This document shows positions 58,001 through 60,882 of a stretch of DNA of 64,000 nucleotides, piece after piece. Position 1 is the first letter of the stretch. Each line of letters begins with the position of its first letter. The translations under genes were made by a program, and so were the position numbers. The stretch spans positions 12,092,001 to 12,156,000 of the forward strand of contig OX387612.1 of NCBI GenBank assembly GCA_947568835.1. The letters run 5' to 3'. The notes below the pieces were generated by a model. The model made no database searches and was not told the origin of the DNA. It saw nothing but the letters and a program-made list of their open reading frames with translations. This DNA comes from Protonemura montana. Taxonomy: Eukaryota; Arthropoda; Insecta; Plecoptera; Nemouridae.

Positions 58001-60538
58001 ATAGTGTAAGGCAGAGGCAATGTACTGTGAAGCGATCTTTGATAGTGTAAGGCAGAGGCAATGTAGTGTGAAGCAATCTTTGATAGTGCGAGGCAGAGGC
58101 GATGTAGTGTGAAGCGATCTTTGATAGTGTAAGGCAGAGACGATGTAGTGAGAAGCGATCTTTGATAGTGTAAGGCAGAGGCGATGTAGTGAGAAGCGAT
58201 CTTTGATAGTGCGAGGCAGAGGCGATGTAGTGAGAAGCGATCTTCGATAGTGTAAGGCAGAGGCGATTAAGTGTGCCTGCACCTGCACCTGCACCTGCAC
58301 CTGCAACTGCACCTGTACATGCAACTGCACATTGGGTGATTCTGCGCAGATGAAACATCGCCCCCGCGAGTCGACTACTTTGACAGTCACGTGCTGAGAA
58401 CGTCGCTGCTGTTTCTTTGTTTCGACGCTGTCTTCTACTTTGCGCTGCTTGTCTTCTTTGAGTTCGGCATATTCACGCGTGCGCTTGAGCGGTGGAAAGC
58501 TGCGCAGGCGCGACCTTCCGATGATCCGGCAACGCTGGACGACGACGTCAGGAACGAGGCAAAGCGCGTGAAGGAAAGTGAGTGTTCCTAAATTTTTAAT
58601 ATCGTTACGTGTTTATCAATCGTTGAGGTAAACATTGATGGAGATTTTTTGAGCATGAAAAGTCTCAAAAGCGAGTTAACCTACGAGAAATATTGAAATT
58701 AAATTTCATACGACAGTGGCTCCACTTAACTTAATGTTCCGGTACTCTGCATTTTTGTCAGTAAGGTAGTCATTTGGCGGCCATCTTTCACGCAGAGACT
58801 GTAACATTGACGTTGAAACTCTACCTAGAACCTACACTCAACGGTTCTATGTTTAACAGATCGTGACGCAGACACGTTGGCAGTGGAGCGACTTGCAAAA
58901 CTTCACGGGATTTGCTGTCACCGACCTCTCACCGTGCGTGGGCTCAGTTTCGGAGTGCCACGCGGTGAGTGTTTTGGTCTGCTCGGCGTCAACGGATCCG
59001 GCAAGACCACCACCTTCCGTATGCTGACCGGAGACCTGGCAAAAACACGTGGCTTCGTTCGCGTGCGTAATCCGCTGCGTGACCTAAATAAAAGACATGA
59101 ACTGGTACGTGTATCGACTGTATTTGTATTGTAGGTGAGGAGGGGTCTAAAAGTCTCAGGGGCTTGTTGTCTCAGTGCTAGCACGTTAAGTGGAGCCACT
59201 GTCGTATGAATTTTAATTTCGATATTTCTCCTAGGTTAACTCGCTTTTGTGACTTTTCATGCTCAAAAAATCTCCATCAATGTTTACCTCAACGATTGAT
59301 AAACACGTAACGATATTAAAAAGCGAGTTAACCTACGAGAAATATCGAAATTAAATTTCATACGACAGTGGCTCCACTTAACGTAATGTTCCGGTACTCT
59401 GCATTTTTGTCGGTAAGGTAGTCATTTGGCGGCCATCTTTCACGCAGAGACTGTAACATTGACGTTGAAACTCTACCTAGAACCTACACACAACGGTTTA
59501 ACATTAACGTTCTGTCTCTACCTAGAACCTGCACACTCAACGGTTTAACATCAACGTTCTGTCTCTACCTAGAACCTGCACACTCAACGGTTTAACATTA
59601 ACGTTCTGTCTCTACCTAGAACCTGCACACTCAACGGTTTAACATCAACGTTCTGTCTCTACCTAGAACCTGCACACTCAACGGTTTAACATTAACGTTC
59701 TGTCTCTACCTAGAACCTGCACACTCAACGGTTTAACATTAACGTTATGTCTCTACCTAGAACCTGCACACTCAACGGTTTAACATTAACGTTCTGTCTC
59801 TACCTAGAACCAGCACACTCAACGGTTTAACATCAACGTTCTGTCTCTACCTAGAACCTGCACACTCAACGGTTTAACATTAACGTTCTGTCTCTACCTA
59901 GAACCTGCACACTCAACGGTTTAACATTAACGTTCTGTCTCTACCTAGAACCAGCACACTCAACGGTTTAACATTAACGTTCTGTCTCTACCTAGAACCT
60001 GCACACTCAACGGTTTAACATTAACGTTCTGTCTCTACCTAGAACCTGCACACTCAACGGTTTAACATTAACGTTCTGTCTCTACCTAGAACCTGCACAC
60101 TCAACGGTTTAACATTAACGTTCTGTCTCTACCTAGAACCAGCACACTCAACGGTTTAACATTAACGTTCTGTCTCTACCTAGAACCTGCACACTCAACA
60201 ATAAAATACTTCAGCATCCTCAAGAAACCATCAACAAATTACACTCGATTAATCCGTTTTTAACAGATTCAATGTCCTTTTCCTGATTTCTTTTTCCACC
60301 ATTCGCTTTAACACTGTCGACTTGAAGAAGTTTTGAAATATCCAGCACATGCCACTTAAGTCTGACCGCTTCTCTCACTGGTTTTCGCAGAACGTCCAGC
60401 TGGTCGGCTACTGTCCTCAGTTTGATGCGTTCTGCGGGTCACTCACCGGCCGTGAAATGCTTTATGTCTACGCACGTCTGCGTGGAGTCCACCGCACGCA
60501 ACTGCGTACGGTAGTTGACCACTGGCTGCTTATCATGG
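3392..60538 (+). CDS. ABCA3-like: ABCA3-like ABC transporter, exons 1-23, 3' end outside window
   Basis: Full-size ABC transporter of subfamily A, a membrane protein that uses ATP to move lipids across membranes; ABCA3 itself loads phospholipid into lysosome-related organelles. Seen: 23 exons joined by GT-AG introns give about 1,404 residues in the order TM1, short luminal domain 1, TM2-6, NBD1, regulatory segment, TM7, luminal domain 2, TM8-12 and the start of NBD2. NBD1 has GHNGAGKTT (about 530-538), CPQQN (575), LSGG (629), VVVLDEP (649), SGLD (657) and His 685; NBD2 has GVNGSGKTT (about 1316) and CPQ (1363). Short luminal domains and motifs such as [15 protein letters not shown] and MKLMGL match ABCA3 rather than ABCA1. 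About 250-300 residues (NBD2 signature, Walker B, H-loop, tail) should follow beyond 64000. Joins are in frame except exon 6-7. Orthology with ABCA3 versus a lineage-specific paralogue cannot be settled here. Confidence 0.93.
3810..5518 (+). mobile_element. Decayed LINE (family 1), interrupted by another LINE
   Basis: Around 3850-3950 a frame reads [20 protein letters not shown], the reverse-transcriptase 'GVPQGSxLGPLLFxxYIND' block of jockey/CR1-like elements. The catalytic YADD block is not recognisable and the frame is broken by stops. The C-terminal part resumes after an insertion at about 4216-4960 and the element ends in an A-rich tail at about 5500-5518. It lies entirely in intron 1. 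Confidence 0.65.
4216..4960 (-). mobile_element. LINE (family 2) 3' end nested in family 1
   Basis: The minus-strand frame 4328-4921 (197 codons) reads [44 protein letters not shown] and [18 protein letters not shown], the C-terminal tail after the reverse transcriptase in jockey/CR1-type LINEs. The element ends 3' in a (TAA)n run at about 4216-4240. 5'-truncated. Its target is the family 1 LINE. Confidence 0.85.
5578..5802 (+). CDS. ABCA exon 2: luminal domain 1
   Basis: Acceptor GTGAACAG|AG and donor TTCAG|GTTAGT; enters and leaves in phase 1, and codon 102 becomes Glu (G+AG). Encodes residues 102-176 of the first luminal domain, soluble in character, with a segment reading [12 protein letters not shown] like the beta-strand region of this domain in ABCA proteins. 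Confidence 0.85.
5927..7740. repeat. Intron 2 minisatellite, 41 bp x about 44
   Basis: Units contain GATCCAGCCAGCTGATCTCA and AATAACCTGGATAGAACATA. Variation is mostly single-base (GAACATAG/GAGCATAG, CAGCCAG/CAGTCAG). It contains a BamHI-like GGATCC and a PvuII-like CAGCTG in most units. Confidence 0.95.
7741..8228. other. Intron 2 remainder, nothing recognised
   Basis: AT-rich single-copy intronic sequence ending in the exon 3 acceptor. No element or gene recognised. Confidence 0.5.
8229..8335 (+). CDS. ABCA exon 3: end of luminal domain 1
   Basis: Acceptor TTTTACAG|CT and donor CACCA|GTAAGT. Carries [18 protein letters not shown], the counterpart of the conserved '[13 protein letters not shown]' segment just before TM2 in ABCA3. 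Codon 177 is completed (G+CT, Ala) and the exon ends in phase 0. Confidence 0.92.
8375..9970. repeat. Intron 3 compound minisatellite, 37/46 bp
   Basis: Short units of 37 bp (CTCTAGGGTGGGTCACATGC, then TGGTATAGAACCGTTCA) alternate with 46-bp units that have nine extra bases duplicating the ACATGCTG portion. It begins about 40 bp after the exon 3 donor. Confidence 0.93.
10220..10366 (+). CDS. ABCA exon 4: RFPFPPY motif and TM2
   Basis: Acceptor GTTTTGCAG|ATT and donor GGAACG|GTAATA, phase 0 on both sides (49 codons). The RFPFPPY motif corresponds to ABCA3 RFPYPPF; TM2 covers about residues 232-253, followed by a basic turn (VKDKITGGT) leading to the cytosolic loop. Confidence 0.92.
10535..14783. 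repeat. Intron 4 minisatellite, 36 bp x about 117
   Basis: Unit contains CCATACCAGTGCTAGACAAG and CACCCTGACACCCTGG. Some units lack 12 bases (CCCTGGCCAT directly after AAGCAC). 36 is a multiple of three and the unit lacks stops, which yields open frames on both strands (up to 651 codons) that are not genes. The array ends 45 bases before exon 5. Confidence 0.96.
14829..14929 (+). CDS. ABCA exon 5: coupling loop and TM3
   Basis: Begins [19 protein letters not shown], the conserved cytosolic coupling segment (K-E-x-M-K-x-M-G-L) and the start of TM3 in ABCA proteins. Acceptor GATGCTAG|GAG, donor GTCGG|GTAAGC; ends with two bases of codon 295. Confidence 0.92.
14930..15266. other. Intron 5 start, nothing recognised
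   Basis: Unremarkable single-copy intron sequence between the exon 5 donor and the 11-bp array. Confidence 0.5.
15267..16954. repeat. Intron 5 left arm: AGCACTAGAAC, 11 bp array
   Basis: About 150 tandem copies of an 11-mer in this orientation, with scattered variants (AGCACAAGAAC, AGCACTTGAAC, AGCATTAGAAC). It ends abruptly at GCAC|TTAGG. Confidence 0.95.
16955..17585 (+). repeat. Interstitial (TTAGG)n block
   Basis: About 126 tandem TTAGG pentamers, all in one orientation, with few variants (for example TAATG and TTAAG near the left edge and two TGAGG units). TTAGG is the telomeric repeat of most arthropods. It sits exactly between the two oppositely oriented 11-bp arrays. Confidence 0.97.
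17586..18390. repeat. Intron 5 right arm: GTTCTAGTGCT, inverted 11 bp array
   Basis: Reverse complement of the left-arm 11-mer, about 68 copies to about 18336; then the orientation flips back for four or five units (18346-18390). Variants mirror those of the left arm (GTTCTTGTGCT, GTTCAAGTGCT). Confidence 0.95.
18694..18814 (+). CDS. ABCA exon 6: TM4
   Basis: Completes codon 295 as Gly and encodes about residues 296-335, with TM4 and the conserved 'S-T-F-F-S-K'-like end (here STLTK). Acceptor CAATGCAG|GA, donor ACAAAG|GTAACC. It ends in phase 0, while exon 7 needs one incoming base; see findings. Confidence 0.85.
18832..20797. repeat. Intron 6 minisatellite, 78 bp x about 25
   Basis: Fills almost all of intron 6: begins about 17 bases after the exon 6 donor and ends about 12 bases before exon 7. 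Units contain CTTGACACACATGTCCCTGG, CAACCCAGCTGTACACATCC and TTGCACCATGCCCTATAC. One extra C near 19185 shifts the frame of the open array. Confidence 0.96.
20810..20983 (+). CDS. ABCA exon 7: TM5 and following loop
   Basis: Frame shown by [20 protein letters not shown] (TM5) and a GPEYSW segment aligning with ABCA3 'APRYNW'. Acceptor CTCTCTTTAG|AT, donor GATTACA|GTAAGG. The incoming phase (one base needed) does not match exon 6 (none left). Length against ABCA3 fits a direct exon 6-7 junction, only about two residues short. Confidence 0.8.
21289..21805. repeat. Intron 7 array, GGTAGTGGTGA 11 bp
   Basis: About 47 copies of an 11-mer with GGTAGTGGTGA/GGTAGTGGTGT/GGTAGTGGTAA variants. Strongly purine/keto-biased on the + strand. 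Confidence 0.93.
21866..23612. repeat. Intron 7 array, CCAACCCCAG 10 bp
   Basis: About 175 copies of a 10-mer with CCAACCCCTG and CTACCCCAG variants. The minus strand carries a GGGG run about every 10 bases. Open frames here (up to 208 codons, Gly/Leu/Trp-rich) are repeat artefacts. Confidence 0.95.
23613..24235. other. Intron 7 remainder, nothing recognised
   Basis: Single-copy intron sequence. An open frame 23628-23897 has no recognisable domain. Confidence 0.5.
24236..24441 (+). CDS. ABCA exon 8: luminal loop and TM6
   Basis: Acceptor AAACAG|GA, donor TCTTCAG|GTCGGC. Codon 394 joins as AGA (Arg). NINWSPP, then TM6 (about residues 424-443), then [20 protein letters not shown], which matches the conserved '[20 protein letters not shown]' after TM6 in ABCA3. 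Ends in phase 0. Confidence 0.92.
24442..24802. other. Intron 8, short and repeat-free
   Basis: 361 bp between exons 8 and 9, with no tandem array or mobile element visible. One of the few introns here without either. Confidence 0.6.
24803..24889 (+). CDS. ABCA exon 9: linker between TMD1 and NBD1
   Basis: 29 codons, phase 0 on both sides: [16 protein letters not shown] followed by [13 protein letters not shown], an acidic linker like the 'YWCG...EEEDSDPE' linker of ABCA3. Acceptor ATTAAAG|GG (weak polypyrimidine tract), donor ACTGAG|GTACGT. The 3' 40 bases of this exon are the founder of the 77-bp intronic array that follows directly. Confidence 0.82.
24890..26083. repeat. Intron 9 minisatellite, 77 bp x 15, seeded by exon 9
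   Basis: Starts at the exon 9 donor. Each unit ends with a copy of the last 40 exon 9 bases (…GCCAGTGACTGAG) and the first intron bases (TTGTAGCACAGACTCTAGCA). The GTGACT core recurs at exactly 77-bp steps from 24881 (exon) to 26036. In all intronic units the donor GAG|GTACG has become GAGTTCAG. Confidence 0.95.
26113..26272 (+). CDS. ABCA exon 10: start of NBD1 with Walker A
   Basis: Acceptor GTCTCTAG|AAC, donor ATCACAG|GTAAAA; phase 0 in, 1 out. Encodes [15 protein letters not shown], then [20 protein letters not shown] and the Walker A motif GHNGAGKTT, which binds ATP phosphates. All key residues are intact. Confidence 0.96.
26395..26795 (+). mobile_element. Dispersed repeat, + copy
   Basis: Matches in inverse orientation the block at 32760-33125, sharing for example ATGCAAATACTCGCAGATAA and GGACAGACTTGCAAAGTGCC. 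Unidentified short interspersed element or MITE, in intron 10. Confidence 0.6.
26990..27440 (-). mobile_element. tRNA-derived SINE, reversed, head repeated about 6 times
   Basis: Reverse copy of the SINE at 2641-3225: body with CTTGCAATGCGCGGGGCATT, B box as GGGACTCGAACCCC at about 27083, then about six 52-bp heads to 27408. At 27412 it joins a forward-oriented B box (GGTTCGAGTCCGCGTTTGGG), so two oppositely oriented SINE pieces abut. Confidence 0.72.
27440..27572. repeat. Intron 10, 43 bp x 3
   Basis: Three tandem copies of a 43-bp unit containing AACTTTCACGTGTTCGACTG and GGCATGTGACTCTG, placed between the SINE and the 9-bp array. Confidence 0.88.
27574..28499. repeat. Intron 10 array, GGACATGRT 9 bp x about 103
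   Basis: Nine-mers GGACATGGT and GGACATGAT in mixed order, with rarer GGACATGTT, GGACATGCT and GGACATGGC. Ends flush with the exon 11 acceptor (TGTTCCAG). Open in five frames for over 300 codons; artefact. Confidence 0.95.
28510..28664 (+). CDS. ABCA exon 11: NBD1 Q-loop region
   Basis: Acceptor TGTTCCAG|GC, donor GCCATG|GTGAGT. Reads [17 protein letters not shown], then [19 protein letters not shown] with the Q-loop, and [12 protein letters not shown]. Phase 1 in, 0 out. The 9-bp array of intron 10 stops about 10 bases before this acceptor. Confidence 0.96.
28923..29272. mobile_element. Palindromic element with hammerhead-like arms (intron 11)
   Basis: Inverted repeat: the left arm starts AACAAAAACTATTTCAACTG and the right arm ends with its complement. 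The right arm has CTCTGAAGAAGTAAC, loop AGGTACAA, GTTACGAAACGTC (29136-29170): a CUGA-like core, a 5-bp stem II and GAAAC as in the minimal hammerhead ribozymes of Penelope-like elements. The left arm has the same in reverse. No protein-coding part. Confidence 0.5.
29418..29627 (+). CDS. ABCA exon 12: NBD1 signature, Walker B, D-loop
   Basis: 70 codons, phase 0 on both sides. [18 protein letters not shown] holds the ABC signature; VVVLDEP is Walker B with the catalytic Glu; SGLD is the D-loop. Acceptor GTCTTCCAG|CTG, donor AGAAAG|GTAGGT. The open frame upstream to 29382 is intronic. Confidence 0.96.
29628..30270. other. Intron 12 start, AT-rich, nothing recognised
   Basis: Single-copy AT-rich sequence before the exon 13-derived array. 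Confidence 0.5.
30271..30780 (+). repeat. Intron 12 array, 85 bp x 6, copies of exon 13 5' end
   Basis: Six units begin at 30271, 30356, 30441, 30526, 30611 and 30696, and exon 13 itself at 30781. Each unit repeats the first 54 or so bases of exon 13 (GTGTGGGATCTCCTGCAGAG onward), then CTCTTGTATGTGTGT and the acceptor CTGTCTCAG. The acceptor AG is kept in all six. 85 is not a multiple of three and the units contain TGA/TAA in the shifted frame. Confidence 0.97.
30781..30937 (+). CDS. ABCA exon 13: NBD1 H-loop
   Basis: Begins [20 protein letters not shown]; the His of TTHYMEEAD is the H-loop switch. Ends YLKKRY plus one base. Phase 0 in, 1 out, donor CTACG|GTATGG. Six upstream partial copies of its 5' part, each with its own acceptor, lie at 85-bp spacing; only the last acceptor (30779-30780) leads into the full exon. 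Confidence 0.95.
31258..31497. mobile_element. Palindromic element, second full copy (intron 13)
   Basis: Near-perfect palindrome of the same family as 28923-29272, with arms about 95 bp around ATGGACTGCTCTTACCC. Includes GTAACAGGTACAAGTTAC followed by AAAACGTTGGG. Confidence 0.7.
31680..32330 (-). mobile_element. LINE fragment (third type), reverse transcriptase C-terminal part
   Basis: The minus-strand frame 31914-32228 reads [42 protein letters not shown], the 'HSxIxYGxxLWGxxxxxxxIxxLQKKAIR' block found after the reverse transcriptase of jockey/I-like LINEs in invertebrates. 5'-truncated and decayed, in intron 13 directly before exon 14. Confidence 0.8.
32345..32622 (+). CDS. ABCA exon 14: end of NBD1 and regulatory segment
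   Basis: Acceptor GTTGCTTAG|GT, donor CAGCCAG|GTAACG. Codon 719 is Gly (G+GT); SGYLLSVLM matches 'GYHMTLVK' of ABCA3, followed by [19 protein letters not shown] and [17 protein letters not shown], the beta-rich regulatory region after NBD1 in ABCA proteins. Phase 1 in, 0 out. Confidence 0.92.
32670..33125 (-). mobile_element. Dispersed repeat, - copy, next to a SINE tail
   Basis: 32670-32710 carries a SINE-body piece (CGCTTGCAATGCGCGGGTAT); 32760-33125 is the inverse of the block at 26395-26795. Together they suggest an unnamed composite interspersed repeat in intron 14. Confidence 0.55.
33349..36618. repeat. Intron 14 minisatellite, 38 bp x about 86
   Basis: Units contain GTTCTGTGATTCTGTCCTCG and TGACGTATTGACCCCTTG, with frequent CCTCGTGAC/CCACGTGAC and CCCCTTG/CCACTTG variants. 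Ends about 26 bases before exon 15. No unit variant introduces stops on the minus strand, giving open frames of up to 1,144 codons; artefact. Confidence 0.96.
36645..36803 (+). CDS. ABCA exon 15: inter-half linker and approach to TM7
   Basis: 53 codons, phase 0 on both sides; acceptor GCGCGCAG|GGT, donor ATACCG|GTGAGA. Begins with an acidic stretch [10 protein letters not shown] and ends [20 protein letters not shown], the second-half equivalent of the cytosolic helix before TM7 ('LLMKKFLYSWREWK' in ABCA3). Confidence 0.9.
36804..37030. other. Intron 15 start with small palindrome remnant
   Basis: 36868-36981 is a weak copy of the palindromic family (AAAACTATCTGTAATTGG … ACCCATTTCAAATAGATTTT). 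Otherwise nothing recognised. Confidence 0.45.
37033..37980 (-). mobile_element. SINE head array, 52 bp x about 18, reversed
   Basis: Same 52-bp unit as at 2641 and 27072, in minus orientation, with the B-box end at about 37040 (GAGTCGAATCCCG) and the array running to about 37975. About 18 A-box-like segments but one B box. It occupies most of intron 15 and ends about 85 bases before exon 16. Confidence 0.85.
38065..38308 (+). CDS. ABCA exon 16: TM7 and luminal domain 2
   Basis: Acceptor TTCTTCCAG|AT, donor GATTTGT|GTAAGT. TM7 covers about residues 866-884 ([15 protein letters not shown]); the rest is luminal domain 2, with [11 protein letters not shown] aligning to 'FSVPGTSQLGQQL' of ABCA3. 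Phase 0 in, 1 out. Confidence 0.9.
38508..40171. repeat. Intron 16 minisatellite, 47 bp x about 35 (MITE-terminus derived)
   Basis: Units read ACCGTTGAGTGTGCAGGTTC, TAGGTAGAGACAGAACGTTA. The start matches the terminal inverted repeat of the MITE at 53589-54017 (ACCGTTGAGTGTGTAGGTTC, TAGGTAGAG). The right end cuts into a palindromic element. Confidence 0.95.
40175..40450. mobile_element. Palindromic element, left-truncated by the 47-bp array
   Basis: Right arm complete (GATAAAGTAACAGGTACAAG, TTACGAAACGTTGGG, GTTGAAATAGTTTTTGTT); left arm starts only at AATAACAGAAGAACCAC. Same family as 28923 and 31258. Confidence 0.7.
40559..40761 (+). CDS. ABCA exon 17: luminal domain 2
   Basis: Acceptor CATCCCACAG|AT; codon 946 is Tyr. 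[20 protein letters not shown] and [10 protein letters not shown] align to 'PATALAVVDNLLFKLL' and 'ASITVFNYP' in ABCA3. The donor is ambiguous: ACG|GTATGG at 40762, or AAC|GTGAGT at 40783, which adds seven in-frame residues. The shorter form fits ABCA spacing better. The frame stays open into the 33-bp array. Confidence 0.88.
40783..49675 (+). repeat. Intron 17 giant minisatellite, 33 bp x about 270
   Basis: Unit GTGAGTTCATSCCATGCTAT + GTCAACCAATACT, starting 21 bases after exon 17. Three main variants (CATCCCATG, CATGTCATG, CATGCCATG). Nearly every unit has GTGAGT, the strongest animal donor hexamer. 33 is a multiple of three; frame 1 is open from exon 17 itself to 43116. Marker variants repeat at 54- and 78-unit spacing. 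Confidence 0.97.
49676..50490. repeat. Intron 17 second array, 50 bp x about 16
   Basis: Directly adjoins the 33-bp array. Units contain ACAACCTGTAGCCATGGTTA and CCAGCTTAACATGGCTGCAG. One unit near 50310 lacks about 12 bases. Confidence 0.94.
50491..50826. other. Intron 17 end, nothing recognised
   Basis: Single-copy sequence leading into the exon 18 acceptor. Confidence 0.5.
50827..51106 (+). CDS. ABCA exon 18: TM8, coupling helix, TM9
   Basis: Acceptor TTTTGCTTGCAG|GAG, donor GAGTACT|GTAAGT; phase 0 in, 1 out. TM8 about 1018-1040, then [15 protein letters not shown], the near-invariant ABCA coupling helix ('ERVSKAKHLQ...SGV'), then [20 protein letters not shown] into TM9. Confidence 0.95.
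51140..51430. mobile_element. Unidentified GC-richer repeat-like block
   Basis: Contains CCGGCTTAACGTCCCTTCCG ACGGAC, a phrase seen (from memory) in dispersed elements of marine invertebrates. No coding capacity recognised; family unknown. Confidence 0.3.
51430..52525. repeat. Intron 18 minisatellite, 91 bp x 12
   Basis: Units contain CTTTCATCCCTCCAACCTCT, GAACTGGTCATGTGTATGAT and CAATACCTGACCCAGCGCAG at exact 91-bp spacing (for example 51431, 51522). Pyrimidine-rich starts are followed by no AG-exon. Confidence 0.95.
52655..52780 (+). CDS. ABCA exon 19: TM10
   Basis: Acceptor CTTCCTTCCAG|GT, donor GTCATCT|GTGAGT; phase 1 in and out. Encodes a hydrophobic run, [20 protein letters not shown], as in '[20 protein letters not shown]' of ABCA3, then a second hydrophobic stretch. 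Confidence 0.93.
53314..53576. mobile_element. MITE A with 18-bp terminal inverted repeats
   Basis: Ends CTTAGAGAAAAGAATACG and its complement, flanked by a direct repeat CTCGTAC (7 bp), consistent with a target-site duplication in the size range of hAT-like transposons. No coding sequence. Confidence 0.65.
53589..54017. mobile_element. MITE B, complete palindromic copy (429 bp)
   Basis: Long inverted-repeat element: left end ACCGTTGAGTGTGTAGGTTC, right end its complement (CCTACACTCAACGGT), arms about 190 bp with matching GCAGAGTACCGGAACATCAC and CAGTGGCTCCACTTAACGTG segments. Non-coding; could form a full-length hairpin. Source of the 47-bp arrays. Confidence 0.85.
54368..54499. repeat. Perfect-arm hairpin palindrome
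   Basis: Left arm CTTGCTCTGGTGGGATTGAC, TTGTGGTCCT; right arm ends AGGACCACAAGTCAATCCCA CCAGAGCAAG. The central part repeats AAAGTCAAAA and TGGTCCTA. About 30-bp perfect stem. Intron 19. Confidence 0.85.
54686..54832 (+). CDS. ABCA exon 20: TM11 region
   Basis: Acceptor TTTTGTTTCAG|CC, donor CCAAATG|GTGCGT. Reads [15 protein letters not shown], then [20 protein letters not shown], the loop conserved as 'FSPNYCLGRGL' in ABCA proteins. Phase 1 in and out. Confidence 0.88.
54833..55828. other. Intron 20 first part: AT-rich, with three CRE octamers
   Basis: No gene recognised. 54930-55090 is rich in TATAATAT; 55090-55130 (ACTAGCAGTACCCGCTGCC) looks like a dispersed-repeat end. TGACGTCA occurs at 55540, 55582 and 55593. 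Confidence 0.45.
55540..55600. promoter_or_regulatory. Cluster of three TGACGTCA octamers
   Basis: Perfect palindromic cAMP-response-element octamers at 55540-55547, 55582-55589 and 55593-55600, followed by ATGGCGACC. Binding of CREB/ATF proteins is known for the motif; activity here is inference. Confidence 0.4.
55829..56331 (+). mobile_element. Internally deleted DNA transposon, TIR GGCCCAT…
   Basis: Left end GGCCCATCCACGATCAAACT and right end complement GGCCCATTCACGATTAAACT (two mismatches in about 22 bp). Inside, a short ORF at 56101-56226 (41 codons) starts [19 protein letters not shown], perhaps the N-terminus of a lost transposase or accessory protein. No clear target-site duplication. 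The GGCC ends suggest a Harbinger-like source, unproven. Confidence 0.55.
56475..58267. repeat. Intron 20 minisatellite, 41 bp x about 44
   Basis: Units contain GATAGTGTAAGGCAGAGGCG and ATGTACTGTGAAGCAATCTT, with GTACTGTG/GTAGTGTG/GTAGTGAG variants. Followed by a short GCACCT run (58275-58320) and exon 21. Open minus-strand frames (up to 627 codons) are artefacts. Confidence 0.95.
58350..58577 (+). CDS. ABCA exon 21: TM12 and linker to NBD2
   Basis: Acceptor TTCTGCGCAG|AT, donor GGAAA|GTGAGT. TM12 lies at about 1215-1238 ([20 protein letters not shown]), followed by a charged linker ending [13 protein letters not shown], the usual 'EDEDVAAER'-like stretch before NBD2. Phase 1 in and out. Confidence 0.92.
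58597..58845. mobile_element. MITE B, right half, filling intron 21
   Basis: Same sequence as the right part of 53589-54017 (GCATTTTTGTCAGTAAGGTA, ending CTACACTCAACGGT). Intron 21 is 282 bp and about 250 of it is this element; its end lies 14 bases before exon 22. Confidence 0.85.
58860..59104 (+). CDS. ABCA exon 22: NBD2 start with Walker A
   Basis: Acceptor TATGTTTAACAG|AT, donor GAACTG|GTACGT. Encodes [20 protein letters not shown] and Walker [10 protein letters not shown], then [13 protein letters not shown]. Phase 1 in, 0 out. A MITE half ends only 14 bases before this exon. Confidence 0.96.
59181..60199. repeat. MITE B continuing into an inverted 47-bp array (intron 22)
   Basis: 59181-59495 is MITE B lacking its left end (begins CACGTTAAGTGGAGCCACTG). 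Its right terminus (CTACCTAGAACCTACACACA ACGGTTT) runs straight into about 15 copies of the 47-bp unit in the orientation opposite to the intron 16 array (AACATTAACGTTCTGTCTCT, ACCTAGAACCTGCACACTCA). Confidence 0.93.
60391..60538 (+). CDS. ABCA exon 23: NBD2 Q-loop
   Basis: Acceptor GGTTTTCGCAG|AAC, donor [33 protein letters not shown] has the Q-loop; then [13 protein letters not shown]. Phase 0 in, 1 out. No further exon is recognisable to 64000, so the NBD2 signature, Walker B and C-terminus must lie to the right. Confidence 0.94.
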
Positions 60539-60882
60539 GTACGTTCATCATGGTTAGATACGTTTGTTTCAATTTAATTCAATTTAATTTCTTTATTTTC
60601 CATTGTCGATATTCGTCGATATTTCGTCGATACTATAAAAACAATGGAAAATTAGAAAGCCCTTTACTTCATTTTTGAAGCTTTCTCCACTTTTTAAACA
60701 TTTCCTTTTGTTGGGGAGGCGATTGTACAAAATGGGGCCCACAGAAAAACCGTTTCTTCTGGCAATTTCAAGTTTTCTTTCTTTGTATATCGTATATCAG
60801 TCTTATTTCTCGTGTTTTTATTATGAATATTTTCATTTAATTCAAACCTATTTTGATTGTCCTTCATCCATCATACATGATG

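Noticed and set aside
56410-58390. Minus-strand frames in the 41-bp array
   Set aside because: Four overlapping open frames in one array; artefact.
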